11,488 nucleotides of DNA. Origin: Clostridiales bacterium UBA6468. Lineage in GTDB: Bacteria > Bacillota > Clostridia > Oscillospirales > Oscillospiraceae. Positions 1 through 7,428 of the stretch are shown piece after piece. A program made the position numbers and the translations under genes. Position 1 is the first letter of the stretch; each line of letters opens with the position of its first letter. A model generated the notes under the pieces. It had not been told where the DNA came from and made no database searches. It saw only the letters and a list, made by a program, of their open reading frames with translations. Where the stretch lies: contig DJNI01000067.1 in the NCBI GenBank assembly GCA_002436765.1, positions 1-11,488 of the forward strand. Direction: 5' to 3'.

Positions 1-1662
1 TTCTGCTCCTACGGCGGCGAAGCGCTGGATAAGAAGACCCCGCTGCTGCGCTCCATGGAAGCTCTGAACCGGCAGGCACTGCGGATCCTGAAGCTCTTCG
101 GCAACACCGACGTCAAGTGTGTCCGCACCAACGTCGGCCCCGAGCAGGAATATTTCCTGGTGGATAAGGACATGTACGAGCAGCGCAAAGACCTGATCTT
201 CACCGGCAGAACGCTGTTCGGCGCAAAATCCCCCAAGGGGCAGGAGATGGATGACCATTATTTTGGCGTCATCAAGCCCCGGGTCGCGGCCTACATGGAG
301 GATCTGAACGAGGAACTGTGGAAGCTGGGCGTCCTTGCCAAGACCGAACATAACGAGGTCGCCCCCGCCCAGCACGAGCTGGCGCCCATTTACACCACCA
401 CCAACATCGCCACCGACCACAACCAGCTGACCATGGAGATCATGCAGAAGGTCGCGGCAAAGCACGGCCTGGTGTGTCTGCTCCATGAGAAGCCCTTTGC
501 CGGCGTCAACGGCTCCGGCAAGCACAACAACTGGTCCATGGCCACCGATACCGGCGTGAATCTGCTGTCCCCCGGCGAGACGCCTTATGAAAACGCCCAG
601 TTCCTGCTGTTCCTGTGCGCGGTCATCAAGGCCGTGGACGATTATCAGGATCTGCTCCGCATCAGCGTCGCCACCGCCGGCAACGATCACCGCCTGGGCG
701 CCAACGAAGCGCCTCCCGCCGTGGTTTCCATCTTCCTTGGCGACGAGCTGATGGGCATTCTGGATGCCATCGAGAACGATACCCCCTACAGCGGCACGAA
801 GAAGACCACCATGAAGCTGGGCGTGGACGTTCTGCCTCGCTTCCCCAGAGACACCACCGACCGGAACCGTACTTCGCCCTTCGCCTTTACCGGCAACAAG
901 TTTGAGTTCCGTATGCTGGGCTCCTCCAATTCCATCGCCTGCGCCAACATCATGCTCAACGCCGCCGTGGCCGAGTCTCTGAAGGTTTACGCCGATCGTC
1001 TGGAAGGCGCGGAGGACTTTGAGACCGCCCTGCACGACATGATCAAGAAGACCATCAAGGATCACAAGCGCATCATCTTCAACGGCAACGGCTACGACGC
1101 CACCTGGATCAAGGAGGCCACCGAGGTTCGCGGCCTGTGCAACTATCCCACGACCCCCGACTGTATGCCCCATCTGCTGGACAAGAAGAACGTGGATATG
1201 CTCACCGCCCACAAGATCTACTCCCTGTCCGAGCTGCAGTCGCGGTGCGACATCATGCTGGAGAACTACTGCAAGGCCGTCATCATCGAGGCCAACACCA
1301 TGGTGGACATGGCGAGAAAACAGATCCTCCCCGCGGTGGAGGGCTACGCCGCCGAGCTGGCCGCTTCTCTGGCCGCGAAGAAGGCCGTCGCCCCCAATCT
1401 GGCCTGCGCCTATGAGGCCGGCCTTGTCACCAAGCTGTCCGGCCTGACCGACCAGATCGCCGAGAAGACCGACGAGCTGGAATCCGCCGTTCTGGAGCTG
1501 AAGAACGCGGAGGATGCGAAGGAGGAGGCCTTCGCCATCCGGGATACCATTCTCGGCAAGATGGCGGCCCTCCGGGCTGTCGCGGACGAGGCGGAGACCC
1601 AGACCTCTTCCGATTACTGGCCGTTCCCCACCTACGGCGACCTGCTGTTTGGTGTGAAGTAA
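1..1662 (+). CDS. glnN: Type III glutamine synthetase, 5'-truncated by the window edge
   Basis: It makes glutamine from glutamate, ammonia and ATP in the cytoplasm. The reading frame is open from base 1, and 553 residues are visible before TAA. GSIII enzymes are usually about 700 residues, so roughly the first 150 lie outside; the ATG at 55 is internal. Seen in order: NVGPEQEYFLVD (metal-binding Glu), EVAPAQHELAP, NGSGKHNNWS (ammonia/metal-site region), NDHRLGANEAPP (glutamate-binding loop), RNRTSPFAFTGNKFEFRMLGSSNS, then a long helical C-terminal region rich in Ala, Glu and Lys, typical of GSIII. These blocks separate it from the shorter type I GlnA. Amt-PII follows after 128 bp and AsnB after that, giving an ammonium-assimilation group. 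The promoter is not in the window. Identification is firm; only the start is unknown. Confidence 0.96.
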   Translation, partial: FCSYGGEALDKKTPLLRSMEALNRQALRILKLFGNTDVKCVRTNVGPEQEYFLVDKDMYEQRKDLIFTGRTLFGAKSPKGQEMDDHYFGVIKPRVAAYMEDLNEELWKLGVLAKTEHNEVAPAQHELAPIYTTTNIATDHNQLTMEIMQKVAAKHGLVCLLHEKPFAGVNGSGKHNNWSMATDTGVNLLSPGETPYENAQFLLFLCAVIKAVDDYQDLLRISVATAGNDHRLGANEAPPAVVSIFLGDELMGILDAIENDTPYSGTKKTTMKLGVDVLPRFPRDTTDRNRTSPFAFTGNKFEFRMLGSSNSIACANIMLNAAVAESLKVYADRLEGAEDFETALHDMIKKTIKDHKRIIFNGNGYDATWIKEATEVRGLCNYPTTPDCMPHLLDKKNVDMLTAHKIYSLSELQSRCDIMLENYCKAVIIEANTMVDMARKQILPAVEGYAAELAASLAAKKAVAPNLACAYEAGLVTKLSGLTDQIAEKTDELESAVLELKNAEDAKEEAFAIRDTILGKMAALRAVADEAETQTSSDYWPFPTYGDLLFGVK

Positions 1663-1676
1663 ATCTTCCTTTCACG

Positions 1677-1737
1677 GCTGCCCATGCCGATCACGGCGGC
1701 AAAGGAGGGGACTGACCACCCCCTCCGGGCGGGCAGC
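1677..1737 (+). promoter_or_regulatory. Branched intergenic RNA structure between glnN and amt
   Basis: Arms GCTGCCC (1677-1683) and GGGCAGC (1731-1737) are perfectly complementary. They enclose a small GCCG/CGGC hairpin (1686-1689 with 1694-1697) and a strong GGAGGGG/CCCCTCC hairpin (1704-1710 with 1720-1726, loop 1711-1719). Together they can form a three-way junction in the glnN-amt transcript. No T-run follows, so it is not a standard intrinsic terminator. It may be an mRNA processing or stability element or a regulatory leader for amt. No known riboswitch class was recognised. No convincing separate promoter for amt is visible in this gap. The dyads are certain; the role is inferred. Confidence 0.5.
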
Positions 1738-1790
1738 GGGGAACAGGGAAGAAACGTTAACTGAATAGAGAGAATGAGGAGGTAACCACT

Positions 1791-3503
1791 ATGACACTGA
1801 GTTCCGTAAACACCATTTGGGTACTGTTGGGCGCTGCGCTGGTCTTCTTCATGCAGGCCGGCTTTTCTCTGTGCGAGGCCGGCTTCACGCGGGCGAAGAA
1901 CACCGGCAATATCCTGATGAAGAATCTGATGGACTTCTGCATTGGTACGCCGTGCTTCTGGCTGTTCGGCTTCGGCATTATGTTCGGCGCGGGAAGCGCG
2001 GTCGTGGGCTGGCTGGATCCCGGCATCACAAAGGATTACAGCTTTATTACCCCGGCCGGCGTCCCTCTGTGGGCGTTCGCCATTTTCCAGACCGTATTCT
2101 GCGCGACCTCTGCCACCATTGTTTCCGGCTCCATGGCAGAGCGTACCAAGTTCAGCGCGTACTGCATTTATTCCGCCTGTATTTCTTTGTTTATCTATCC
2201 CATCTCCGGGCACTGGATCTGGGGCGGCGGCTGGCTGAGTCAGCTGGGCTTCCATGATTTTGCCGGTTCTACGGCGGTACATATGGTCGGCGGCATCTGC
2301 GCCTGCATCGGCGCGTCCATGCTCGGCCCCCGTATCGGCAAGTACGACAAGGAAGGCAAGCCGAAAGCCATTCTGGGACATAACATTACGGCAGCCGCGC
2401 TGGGCGTGTTCATCCTTTGGTTCTGCTGGTTCGGCTTCAACGGCTGCTCCACCGTGGCCATGGATTCCGACGAAGCACTGACCAGCGCCGGTATGATTTT
2501 CTTCAACACCAATCTGGCTGCGGCGGTTGCCTGCTGCGTGACCCTCGTGTTCACCTGGATTCGCTACGGAAAACCAGACGTTTCCATGACCTATAACGCG
2601 GCTCTGGCCGGCCTTGTGGGCATCACCGCCGGATGTGACGCAGTTTCTCCCCTTGGAGCCGCCATCATGGGCGCCGTGTTCGGTATCGTTATTGTCCTTT
2701 CCGTCGAATTCTTTGACAAGGTCGTCAAGATCGACGATCCCGTCGGCGCCGTCTCCGTACACGGTGTGTGCGGCGCGCTGGGAACCATCCTTACCGGCCT
2801 GTTTGCCACGGGCGTTTCCACGGAGAAGGGGCTTTTCTACGGCGGCGGTTTCCATCTTCTGGGGATCCAGTGCCTTGGTGTCGTATCCGTAATGGCCTAC
2901 GTGGCAGTGATCATTACCGTTGTTTTCACGATCATCAAAAAGACCATCGGACTGCGGGTCAGCGCCGAGGAGGAGATCACCGGTCTGGATATCTGCGAGC
3001 ACGGTCTTCCCACCGCTTACGCAGGCTTTGCCACGCTGCCTGACACCGCTACGGCGGATGAGGCTCCCGTAGTCGTTTCCGGTGATGTTCCCGCTGCCGA
3101 AGCGGTTCCCGTGAGGAAGGTTCCCGACTTCCGGGAGGAGGGCGCGCCCAAGTTTACCAAGGTGGAGATCATCTGCAAGGAATCCCGCCTTGAAAATCTG
3201 AAGAATGCCATGATCTCCATTGGCATCACCGGCATGACCGTGTCCCACGTTCTGGGCTGCGGCGTCCAGAAGGGAAAGCCGGAGTATTACCGCGGCGTAC
3301 CGGTAGAGACAAATCTGCTGCCCAAGGTGCAGGTGGAAATCGTGGTCAGCAAGGTGCCGGTCCGCACCGTGATCGAGACCGCCAAGAAGGTGCTGTATAC
3401 CGGACATATCGGCGACGGCAAGATTTTCGTCTACGATGTTGAAAACGTCATCAAGGTTCGCACCGGGGAAGAGGGCTACGACGCATTGCAGGACGTTGAA
3501 TAA
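1791..3503 (+). CDS. amt: Ammonium channel (Amt) fused to a C-terminal PII regulatory domain
   Basis: This 570-residue membrane protein should conduct ammonium/ammonia inward. Residues about 1-410 are a complete Amt domain of hydrophobic segments. They include ATIVSGSMAERTKF, DFAGSTAVHMVGG with His164, and GAVSVHGVCGALGT with His324; the two His match the paired pore histidines. The Amt C-terminal tail GLDICEHG is present. A linker rich in Ala, Val and Pro (about 415-453) leads to a full PII domain (about 454-565) with GITGMTV, a T-loop, the nucleotide loop TGHIGDGKIFV (537-547) and VIKVRTGEE. Separate PII proteins (GlnK) normally bind Amt trimers and close them; here the regulator is tethered 1:1. 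The T-loop position of the uridylylated Tyr51 is Val505, so control by uridylylation at that site is unlikely. The start at 1791 is set by AGGAGG at 1777-1782. It lies between glnN and asnB. Confidence 0.95.
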   Translation: MTLSSVNTIWVLLGAALVFFMQAGFSLCEAGFTRAKNTGNILMKNLMDFCIGTPCFWLFGFGIMFGAGSAVVGWLDPGITKDYSFITPAGVPLWAFAIFQTVFCATSATIVSGSMAERTKFSAYCIYSACISLFIYPISGHWIWGGGWLSQLGFHDFAGSTAVHMVGGICACIGASMLGPRIGKYDKEGKPKAILGHNITAAALGVFILWFCWFGFNGCSTVAMDSDEALTSAGMIFFNTNLAAAVACCVTLVFTWIRYGKPDVSMTYNAALAGLVGITAGCDAVSPLGAAIMGAVFGIVIVLSVEFFDKVVKIDDPVGAVSVHGVCGALGTILTGLFATGVSTEKGLFYGGGFHLLGIQCLGVVSVMAYVAVIITVVFTIIKKTIGLRVSAEEEITGLDICEHGLPTAYAGFATLPDTATADEAPVVVSGDVPAAEAVPVRKVPDFREEGAPKFTKVEIICKESRLENLKNAMISIGITGMTVSHVLGCGVQKGKPEYYRGVPVETNLLPKVQVEIVVSKVPVRTVIETAKKVLYTGHIGDGKIFVYDVENVIKVRTGEEGYDALQDVE

Positions 3504-3511
3504 AAAGAAAA

Positions 3512-3543
3512 CCCATGGGAGAGCCGCAAGGCTCTCCCGCGGG
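3512..3543 (+). promoter_or_regulatory. GNRA-capped hairpin between amt and asnB
   Basis: GGGAGAGCC (3517-3525) pairs perfectly with GGCTCTCCC (3530-3538) around the tetraloop GCAA. The outer CCC (3512-3514) can also pair with GGG (3541-3543) across a 2x2 internal loop. It lies in the 60-bp gap, seven bases before the asnB Shine-Dalgarno. No T-run follows, so read-through from amt is expected. The likely role is mRNA stabilisation or processing, setting different levels for amt and asnB. That role is inferred; the structure is clear. Confidence 0.6.
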
Positions 3544-3563
3544 CTATTTAAGGAGGAATTCCT

Positions 3564-5144
3564 ATGTGTTCCATCATTGGGTACTGCGGCAAACCCGTTG
3601 ATATGGCCGCGTTTCAGACAGGCTTTGCCAGAACGATTTCACGAGGCCCCGACGATTCCCGCGTCATCGACGTGGGACAGGGGCTGCTTGGCTTTCACAG
3701 ACTCGCCATTATGGGGCTTAGCCCGGAAGGAATGCAGCCCTTCGGCCTGAACGGCAGTTGGGTGGTCTGCAACGGCGAGATTTACGGCTTTGAAAAGCTG
3801 AAAAAGGAATTGTCCAAGGACTACACCTTCACCAGCGAATCCGACTGTGAGGTGCTGCTGCCCATGTACGAAAAGTACGGCGTCGGTATGTTCGCTATGC
3901 TTGACGCGGAGTTTGCCTGCATCATTTACGACGGCAAACAGAAAATATTTATCGCCGCCCGGGATCCCATCGGCATCCGCCCGCTTTATTACGGCTATGA
4001 CGAAAACGGCACGATCGTGTTTGCCAGCGAACCGAAAAATCTGGTTGGTCTGACAGGCAAGATCCTGCCGTTTCCTCCGGGACATTATTACTGCGACGGG
4101 AAATTCGTCTGCTACTGCGACATTGCCGCAGTGGATCACGTGCTGCCCGATGATCTGGAGACGGTCTGCGCCAACATCCATGACAAGCTGGTGGCCGGTG
4201 TGAAGAAGCGCCTGGTGGCCGACGCCAAGGTCGGTTTCCTGCTCAGCGGCGGACTGGATTCCTCGCTGGTGTGCGCCATCGCCGCCCGGGAGAGCAAGCA
4301 GCCCATCCGCACCTTTGCCATCGGCATGAGCGAGGACGCCATCGACCTGAAATACGCGAAGCAGGTCGCGGACTACATCCACAGCGACCATACCGAGGTC
4401 ATCATCTCCAAGGAGGACGTCCTCGCCGCCCTGGAGCCGGTGGTGGCGCTGCTGGGAACCTTCGACATTACTACCATCCGCGCCAGTATCGGCATGTATC
4501 TGGTGTGCAAGGCCATCCACGAGACCACCGATATCCGGGTGCTGCTCACCGGCGAGATCTCCGACGAGCTGTTCGGCTACAAGTACACCGACTTTGCCCC
4601 CTCCGCCAAGGCGTTTCAGGAGGAAGCCCAGAAGCGCATCCGGGAGCTGCATATGTACGACGTGCTTCGGGCCGACCGGTGCATCAGCGTCAATTCTCTG
4701 GAAGCGCGGGTGCCCTTCGGCGATCTGGACTTTGTCAAATACGTTATGGCCATCGATCCGGAGATGAAGCTGAACAAATACGGAAAGGGAAAGTATCTGC
4801 TGCGCCATGCCTTTGAAAAGGGCGATTACCTTCCTCATGACATTCTCTGGCGGGAAAAGGCGGCCTTCTCCGACGCCGTGGGTCATTCCATGGTGGACTA
4901 TCTCAAGGAATACGCCGAGACCGTCTATACCCAGGAGGAATTTGAGGAAAAACGGGCAAAATATACCCACGCCCAGCCCTTTACCAAGGAGTCCCTGCTT
5001 TACCGGGAGATCTTCGAAAAATACTACCCCGGTCAGAGCCAGATGATCGTGGGCTTCTGGATGCCCAACAAGTCCTGGGAGGGCTGCAATGTAAACGACC
5101 CCTCCGCCCGCGTCCTCGCCAACTACGGCGACAGCGGAAAATAA
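3564..5144 (+). CDS. asnB: Asparagine synthetase B, glutamine-hydrolysing
   Basis: It makes asparagine from aspartate, ATP and glutamine in the cytoplasm. The 526 residues compare with about 550 for E. coli AsnB. The N-terminal class II glutaminase domain (about 1-200) has the catalytic Cys2 directly after Met1, SRGPDDS (26-32), FHRLAI (44-49), NGEIYG (70-75) and SDCEVLL (93-99). The C-terminal synthetase domain has the ATP PP-loop LSGGLDSS (Ser228 onward), TGEISDELFG (329-338), SLEARVPFGD, and LPHDILWREKAAFSDAVG. It ends in DPSARV, like the DPSGRA tail of E. coli AsnB, which places it in the AsnB/ASNS group rather than the spore- or glycan-linked amidotransferases. The family motif usually read as SGEGSDE is TGEISDE here. 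The start is fixed by Cys2 and by AAGGAGG at 3550-3556. It follows amt by 60 bp and is probably cotranscribed with it. Confidence 0.95.
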   Translation: MCSIIGYCGKPVDMAAFQTGFARTISRGPDDSRVIDVGQGLLGFHRLAIMGLSPEGMQPFGLNGSWVVCNGEIYGFEKLKKELSKDYTFTSESDCEVLLPMYEKYGVGMFAMLDAEFACIIYDGKQKIFIAARDPIGIRPLYYGYDENGTIVFASEPKNLVGLTGKILPFPPGHYYCDGKFVCYCDIAAVDHVLPDDLETVCANIHDKLVAGVKKRLVADAKVGFLLSGGLDSSLVCAIAARESKQPIRTFAIGMSEDAIDLKYAKQVADYIHSDHTEVIISKEDVLAALEPVVALLGTFDITTIRASIGMYLVCKAIHETTDIRVLLTGEISDELFGYKYTDFAPSAKAFQEEAQKRIRELHMYDVLRADRCISVNSLEARVPFGDLDFVKYVMAIDPEMKLNKYGKGKYLLRHAFEKGDYLPHDILWREKAAFSDAVGHSMVDYLKEYAETVYTQEEFEEKRAKYTHAQPFTKESLLYREIFEKYYPGQSQMIVGFWMPNKSWEGCNVNDPSARVLANYGDSGK

Positions 5145-5202
5145 CCGGATTTCCGTTCCGGTACGGACAGACAAAAGCTCCAATTTTCGCCCCGCAAAAG
5201 CG

Positions 5203-5247
5203 GCACATATCGTGGAAATGATGATTGCGTTCCGCCACATATTGTGG
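5203..5247. promoter_or_regulatory. Paired 13-bp operator-like sites upstream of purC
   Basis: GCACATATCGTGG (5203-5215) and CCACATATTGTGG (5235-5247) match at 11 of 13 bases and start exactly 32 bp apart, close to three helical turns. The second is a perfect dyad, CCACA-TAT-TGTGG, and fills the space between the -35 and -10 candidates of the purC promoter. This looks like a tandem operator for an unidentified regulator. It does not resemble the known PurR, CodY or GlnR boxes. Confidence 0.45.
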
Positions 5248-5253
5248 TATTCT
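5225..5253 (+). promoter_or_regulatory. Candidate sigma-A promoter of the purine operon
   Basis: A -35 candidate TTGCGT (5225-5230), 17-bp spacer and -10 candidate TATTCT (5248-5253) preceded by TGG (an extended -10) lie 83 bp before purC. Neither hexamer is perfect. The location fits: this is the longest gap within the + strand gene series and lies before the first purine gene. The leader to purC is about 75 nt and contains a GC-rich hairpin at 5271-5290. Confidence 0.5.
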
Positions 5254-5270
5254 AAAGGATATGAGATGGG

Positions 5271-5290
5271 GGCCGCAGTGGGCTGCCGCC
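5271..5290 (+). promoter_or_regulatory. Hairpin in the purC leader
   Basis: GGCCGCAG (5271-5278) and CTGCCGCC (5283-5290) form an eight-position stem with one mismatch around the loop TGGG. It sits about 30 nt before the purC Shine-Dalgarno. It does not match the purine (guanine/adenine) or ZTP riboswitch consensus as far as I can see, so no ligand is proposed. Confidence 0.35.
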
Positions 5291-5335
5291 GTTTCCTGTA
5301 GCCGACAATGAATACACATATGGAGGTAAACACAA

Positions 5336-6052
5336 ATGGAAAAATTGCAGCAGCTGTATGAGGGCAAGGCCAAAAAGGTTTTCGCCACCGACGATCCCGA
5401 GCTTCTGATCGTGGATTACAAGGACGATGCCACCGCCTTCAACGGGCTGAAGAAAGGCACCATCGCGGGCAAGGGCGTCATCAATAACCAGATGAGCAAC
5501 CGACTGATGGCTTACCTGGAAAAGCAGGGCATTCCCACCCACTTTGTCAAGGAGCTGTCCCGGCGGGAGACCCTGGTGAAGAAGGTTTCCATCGTCCCCC
5601 TGGAAGTCATTGTCCGCAATATCGCCGCCGGTTCTTTCTCCAAGCACTACGGCGTGGAGGAAGGCGTTGTGTTTGAGCAGCCCACCATTGAGTTCTCTTA
5701 TAAAAATGACGCGCTGGGCGACCCGCTGCTCAATACCTATCATGCCCTCGCTCTGAAGCTGGCGACCCCCGAAGAGATCAAGACCATTGAAGACTACTCC
5801 TTCCGGATCAATGACGCACTGAAGGCTTTCTGGCTGACCTGCGGCGTGACTCTGGTGGATTTTAAGCTGGAATTTGGCCGCCTGTGGGACGGTACCATCG
5901 TTCTGGCTGACGAGATCAGTCCCGACACCAGCCGCCTGTGGGACAGCAAGACCCACGAGAAGCTGGACAAGGATCGTTTCCGCCGTGACATGGGCGGCGT
6001 AGAAGAAGCCTATGCCGAAATCATGAAACGGCTTGAGGAGCATCTGAAATAA
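5336..6052 (+). CDS. purC: Phosphoribosylaminoimidazole-succinocarboxamide synthase (SAICAR synthetase)
   Basis: It joins CAIR and aspartate using ATP to give SAICAR, a late step of de novo IMP synthesis, in the cytoplasm. The 238 residues are the usual length for single-domain bacterial PurC. Seen: LYEGKAKKVFATDD (N-terminal ATP-binding strand-loop), DDATAFNGLKKGTIAGKG, PLEVIVRNIAAGSFSKHYGV (substrate phosphate-binding region), LVDFKLEFGRL, and LADEISPDTSRLWD (metal/ATP site). GGAGG at 5322-5326 sets the start. It is the first gene of the purC-purA-purB-guaA run. Its product SAICAR is the substrate of PurB, encoded two genes downstream. No anomalies were seen. Confidence 0.97.
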   Translation: MEKLQQLYEGKAKKVFATDDPELLIVDYKDDATAFNGLKKGTIAGKGVINNQMSNRLMAYLEKQGIPTHFVKELSRRETLVKKVSIVPLEVIVRNIAAGSFSKHYGVEEGVVFEQPTIEFSYKNDALGDPLLNTYHALALKLATPEEIKTIEDYSFRINDALKAFWLTCGVTLVDFKLEFGRLWDGTIVLADEISPDTSRLWDSKTHEKLDKDRFRRDMGGVEEAYAEIMKRLEEHLK

Positions 6053-6060
6053 CCGTATTC

Positions 6061-6090
6061 TACAGGACGGAGGAACCCCTCCGCCCTGTA
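6061..6090 (+). promoter_or_regulatory. Long intergenic hairpin between purC and purA
   Basis: TACAGGACGGAGG (6061-6073) pairs with CCTCCGCCCTGTA (6078-6090) around the loop AACC, 12 of 13 positions complementary with one A-C mismatch. No T-run follows, so it is unlikely to end transcription by itself. It may protect or mark a cleavage end within the operon mRNA. A weak -10-like TATAAC lies at 6111-6116 without a good -35, so a separate purA promoter is not claimed. Confidence 0.55.
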
Positions 6091-6138
6091 AACGTGCTGT
6101 CATCGATCCTTATAACTTTAGAATCGGAGGAAAACCAA

Positions 6139-7413
6139 ATGGCTAATACTGTAATCGTCGGCATCAACTGGGGTGACGAGGGCAAGGGGCGCATGGTCGA
6201 TCTGCTCACAGAAAACTATGACATCGTCATCCGCTATCAGGGCGGCGGCAACGCCGGCCATACCGTTATCAATGCGCACGGCAAATTTGCCCTGCACCTG
6301 CTGCCCTCCGGCATTTTCCGGGAGGGCGTGGTGAATATCCTGGGAAACGGCGTTGCCGTGGATCCGGAAAATCTGTGGCAGGAAATGCAGGATGTTGCCC
6401 AAAAGGGCGTCCCCATCACCCCGGACAACCTGAAAATCAGCGACCGGGCGTCTCTGCTGCTGCCCTGGCACCGTCTCCAGGACGCCCTGGAGGAAGCCCG
6501 TCTGAAGGATAAAAAGTACGGCTCCACCAAGCAGGGCATTGCGCCTTTTTACTCCGATAAATACCAGAAAAAGACTGTTATGGCGGGAGAGCTCCTGCAT
6601 TCCGAGCATCTTTATGAGCATTTGCAGGACTTACTGGAGTGGAAGAACCTGACCCTCACCGGCGTTTACGGCGCCGAGCCTGTCACCATGGACGATCTGA
6701 AAGCGTGGATGGACAATTACTGCGAGAAGATCAAGCCCTTCATCTGCGACACCGGTGTCTATCTGCGCAAGGCGCAGGCGGAAGGGAAGAAGATCCTGTT
6801 TGAAGCCCAGCTGGGCGCGCTGCGGGATCTGGACTACGGCATTTACCCCTACACCACCTCATCCAACGCCATCGCCGCCTATGCCCCCGTGGGTTCCGGT
6901 CTGCCTACCGCGAAAATCGACGAGGTCATCGGCGTTGTGAAAGCCTATTCCACCTGCGTGGGAGAAGGCCCCTTCGTCTGCGAGATGTTTGGCGCGGAAG
7001 CGGACGCTCTTCGGGAGGCGGGCTTTGAGTACGGCGCGAAGACCGGTCGTCCCCGCCGGGTCGGCCCCATCGATCTGGTTGCCACCCGCTACGGTGTTCA
7101 GGTGCAGGCCGCGACCAACATCGCCCTGACCAAGCTGGACGTGCTGAGCTATCTGGACAAGATTCCCGTCTGCGCCCATTACGAGCTGAACGGGGAAGTG
7201 ATCGACGAATTTCCGTTCCCCACGCTGCAAAGCAGCGCCAAACCTGTGATGGAATACATGGAGGGCTGGAAGTGCGACATTTCCGGCGTGCGCAGATGGG
7301 AAGACCTCCCGGAAGCGGCGCGGAAGTACGTTGAGTACGTGGAAGAAAAGATCGGCTGCCCCATCGGCTATGTTTCCGTAGGCCCTGAGCGGGACAGCAT
7401 CATCCTTCGCTGA
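6139..7413 (+). CDS. purA: Adenylosuccinate synthetase
   Basis: It converts IMP, aspartate and GTP to adenylosuccinate, the committed step to AMP, in the cytoplasm. The 424 residues are normal for the family. NWGDEGKG (10-17) contains catalytic Asp13, and GGGNAGHTV contains His41; both fall at the E. coli numbering, which supports the start at 6139. GGAGG at 6126-6130 precedes it. Other matches are GSTKQGIAP (IMP/Asp region), LFEAQLGALRDLDYGIYPY, TSSNAIAAYAPVGSG, and KTGRPRRVGPIDLV (GTP/aspartate loop), where most family members have GW-F/L-D rather than GPID. An in-frame ATG at 6094 would add 15 residues without homology and has no good ribosome binding site. PurB follows after 15 bp. Confidence 0.97.
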   Translation: MANTVIVGINWGDEGKGRMVDLLTENYDIVIRYQGGGNAGHTVINAHGKFALHLLPSGIFREGVVNILGNGVAVDPENLWQEMQDVAQKGVPITPDNLKISDRASLLLPWHRLQDALEEARLKDKKYGSTKQGIAPFYSDKYQKKTVMAGELLHSEHLYEHLQDLLEWKNLTLTGVYGAEPVTMDDLKAWMDNYCEKIKPFICDTGVYLRKAQAEGKKILFEAQLGALRDLDYGIYPYTTSSNAIAAYAPVGSGLPTAKIDEVIGVVKAYSTCVGEGPFVCEMFGAEADALREAGFEYGAKTGRPRRVGPIDLVATRYGVQVQAATNIALTKLDVLSYLDKIPVCAHYELNGEVIDEFPFPTLQSSAKPVMEYMEGWKCDISGVRRWEDLPEAARKYVEYVEEKIGCPIGYVSVGPERDSIILR

Positions 7414-7428
7414 GCAGGGGGGCAGACT

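Noticed and set aside
1686..1726. ANTAR-target double hairpin before amt
   Set aside because: Only one loop shows the A1/G4 pattern, and it is nine bases rather than six. The neighbouring loop (GATCAC or ATCA) does not fit, and no overlapping terminator exists.
1632..3407. Long minus-strand open frame opposite amt
   Set aside because: It mirrors the codon bias of a clear Amt-PII gene, shows low-complexity His/Gly/Asp-rich sequence, and has no family resemblance or ribosome site.
5145..5202. Intrinsic terminator after asnB
   Set aside because: TCCGT/ACGGA and CCGG repeats give only short stems and are not followed by a T-run.
3639..5333. Long minus-strand open frame opposite asnB
   Set aside because: An antisense shadow of a well-supported AsnB gene. 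It has no motifs, and its start falls within the purC leader without a ribosome site.
5254..5335. Purine or ZTP riboswitch in the purC leader
   Set aside because: The leader is only about 75 nt. The conserved core bases of either class are not visible, and only one simple hairpin is found.
6094..6138. Upstream in-frame ATG extending PurA by 15 residues
   Set aside because: The extension has no homology. GGAGG at 6126-6130 serves the ATG at 6139, and catalytic Asp13 and His41 numbering fits only the shorter form.
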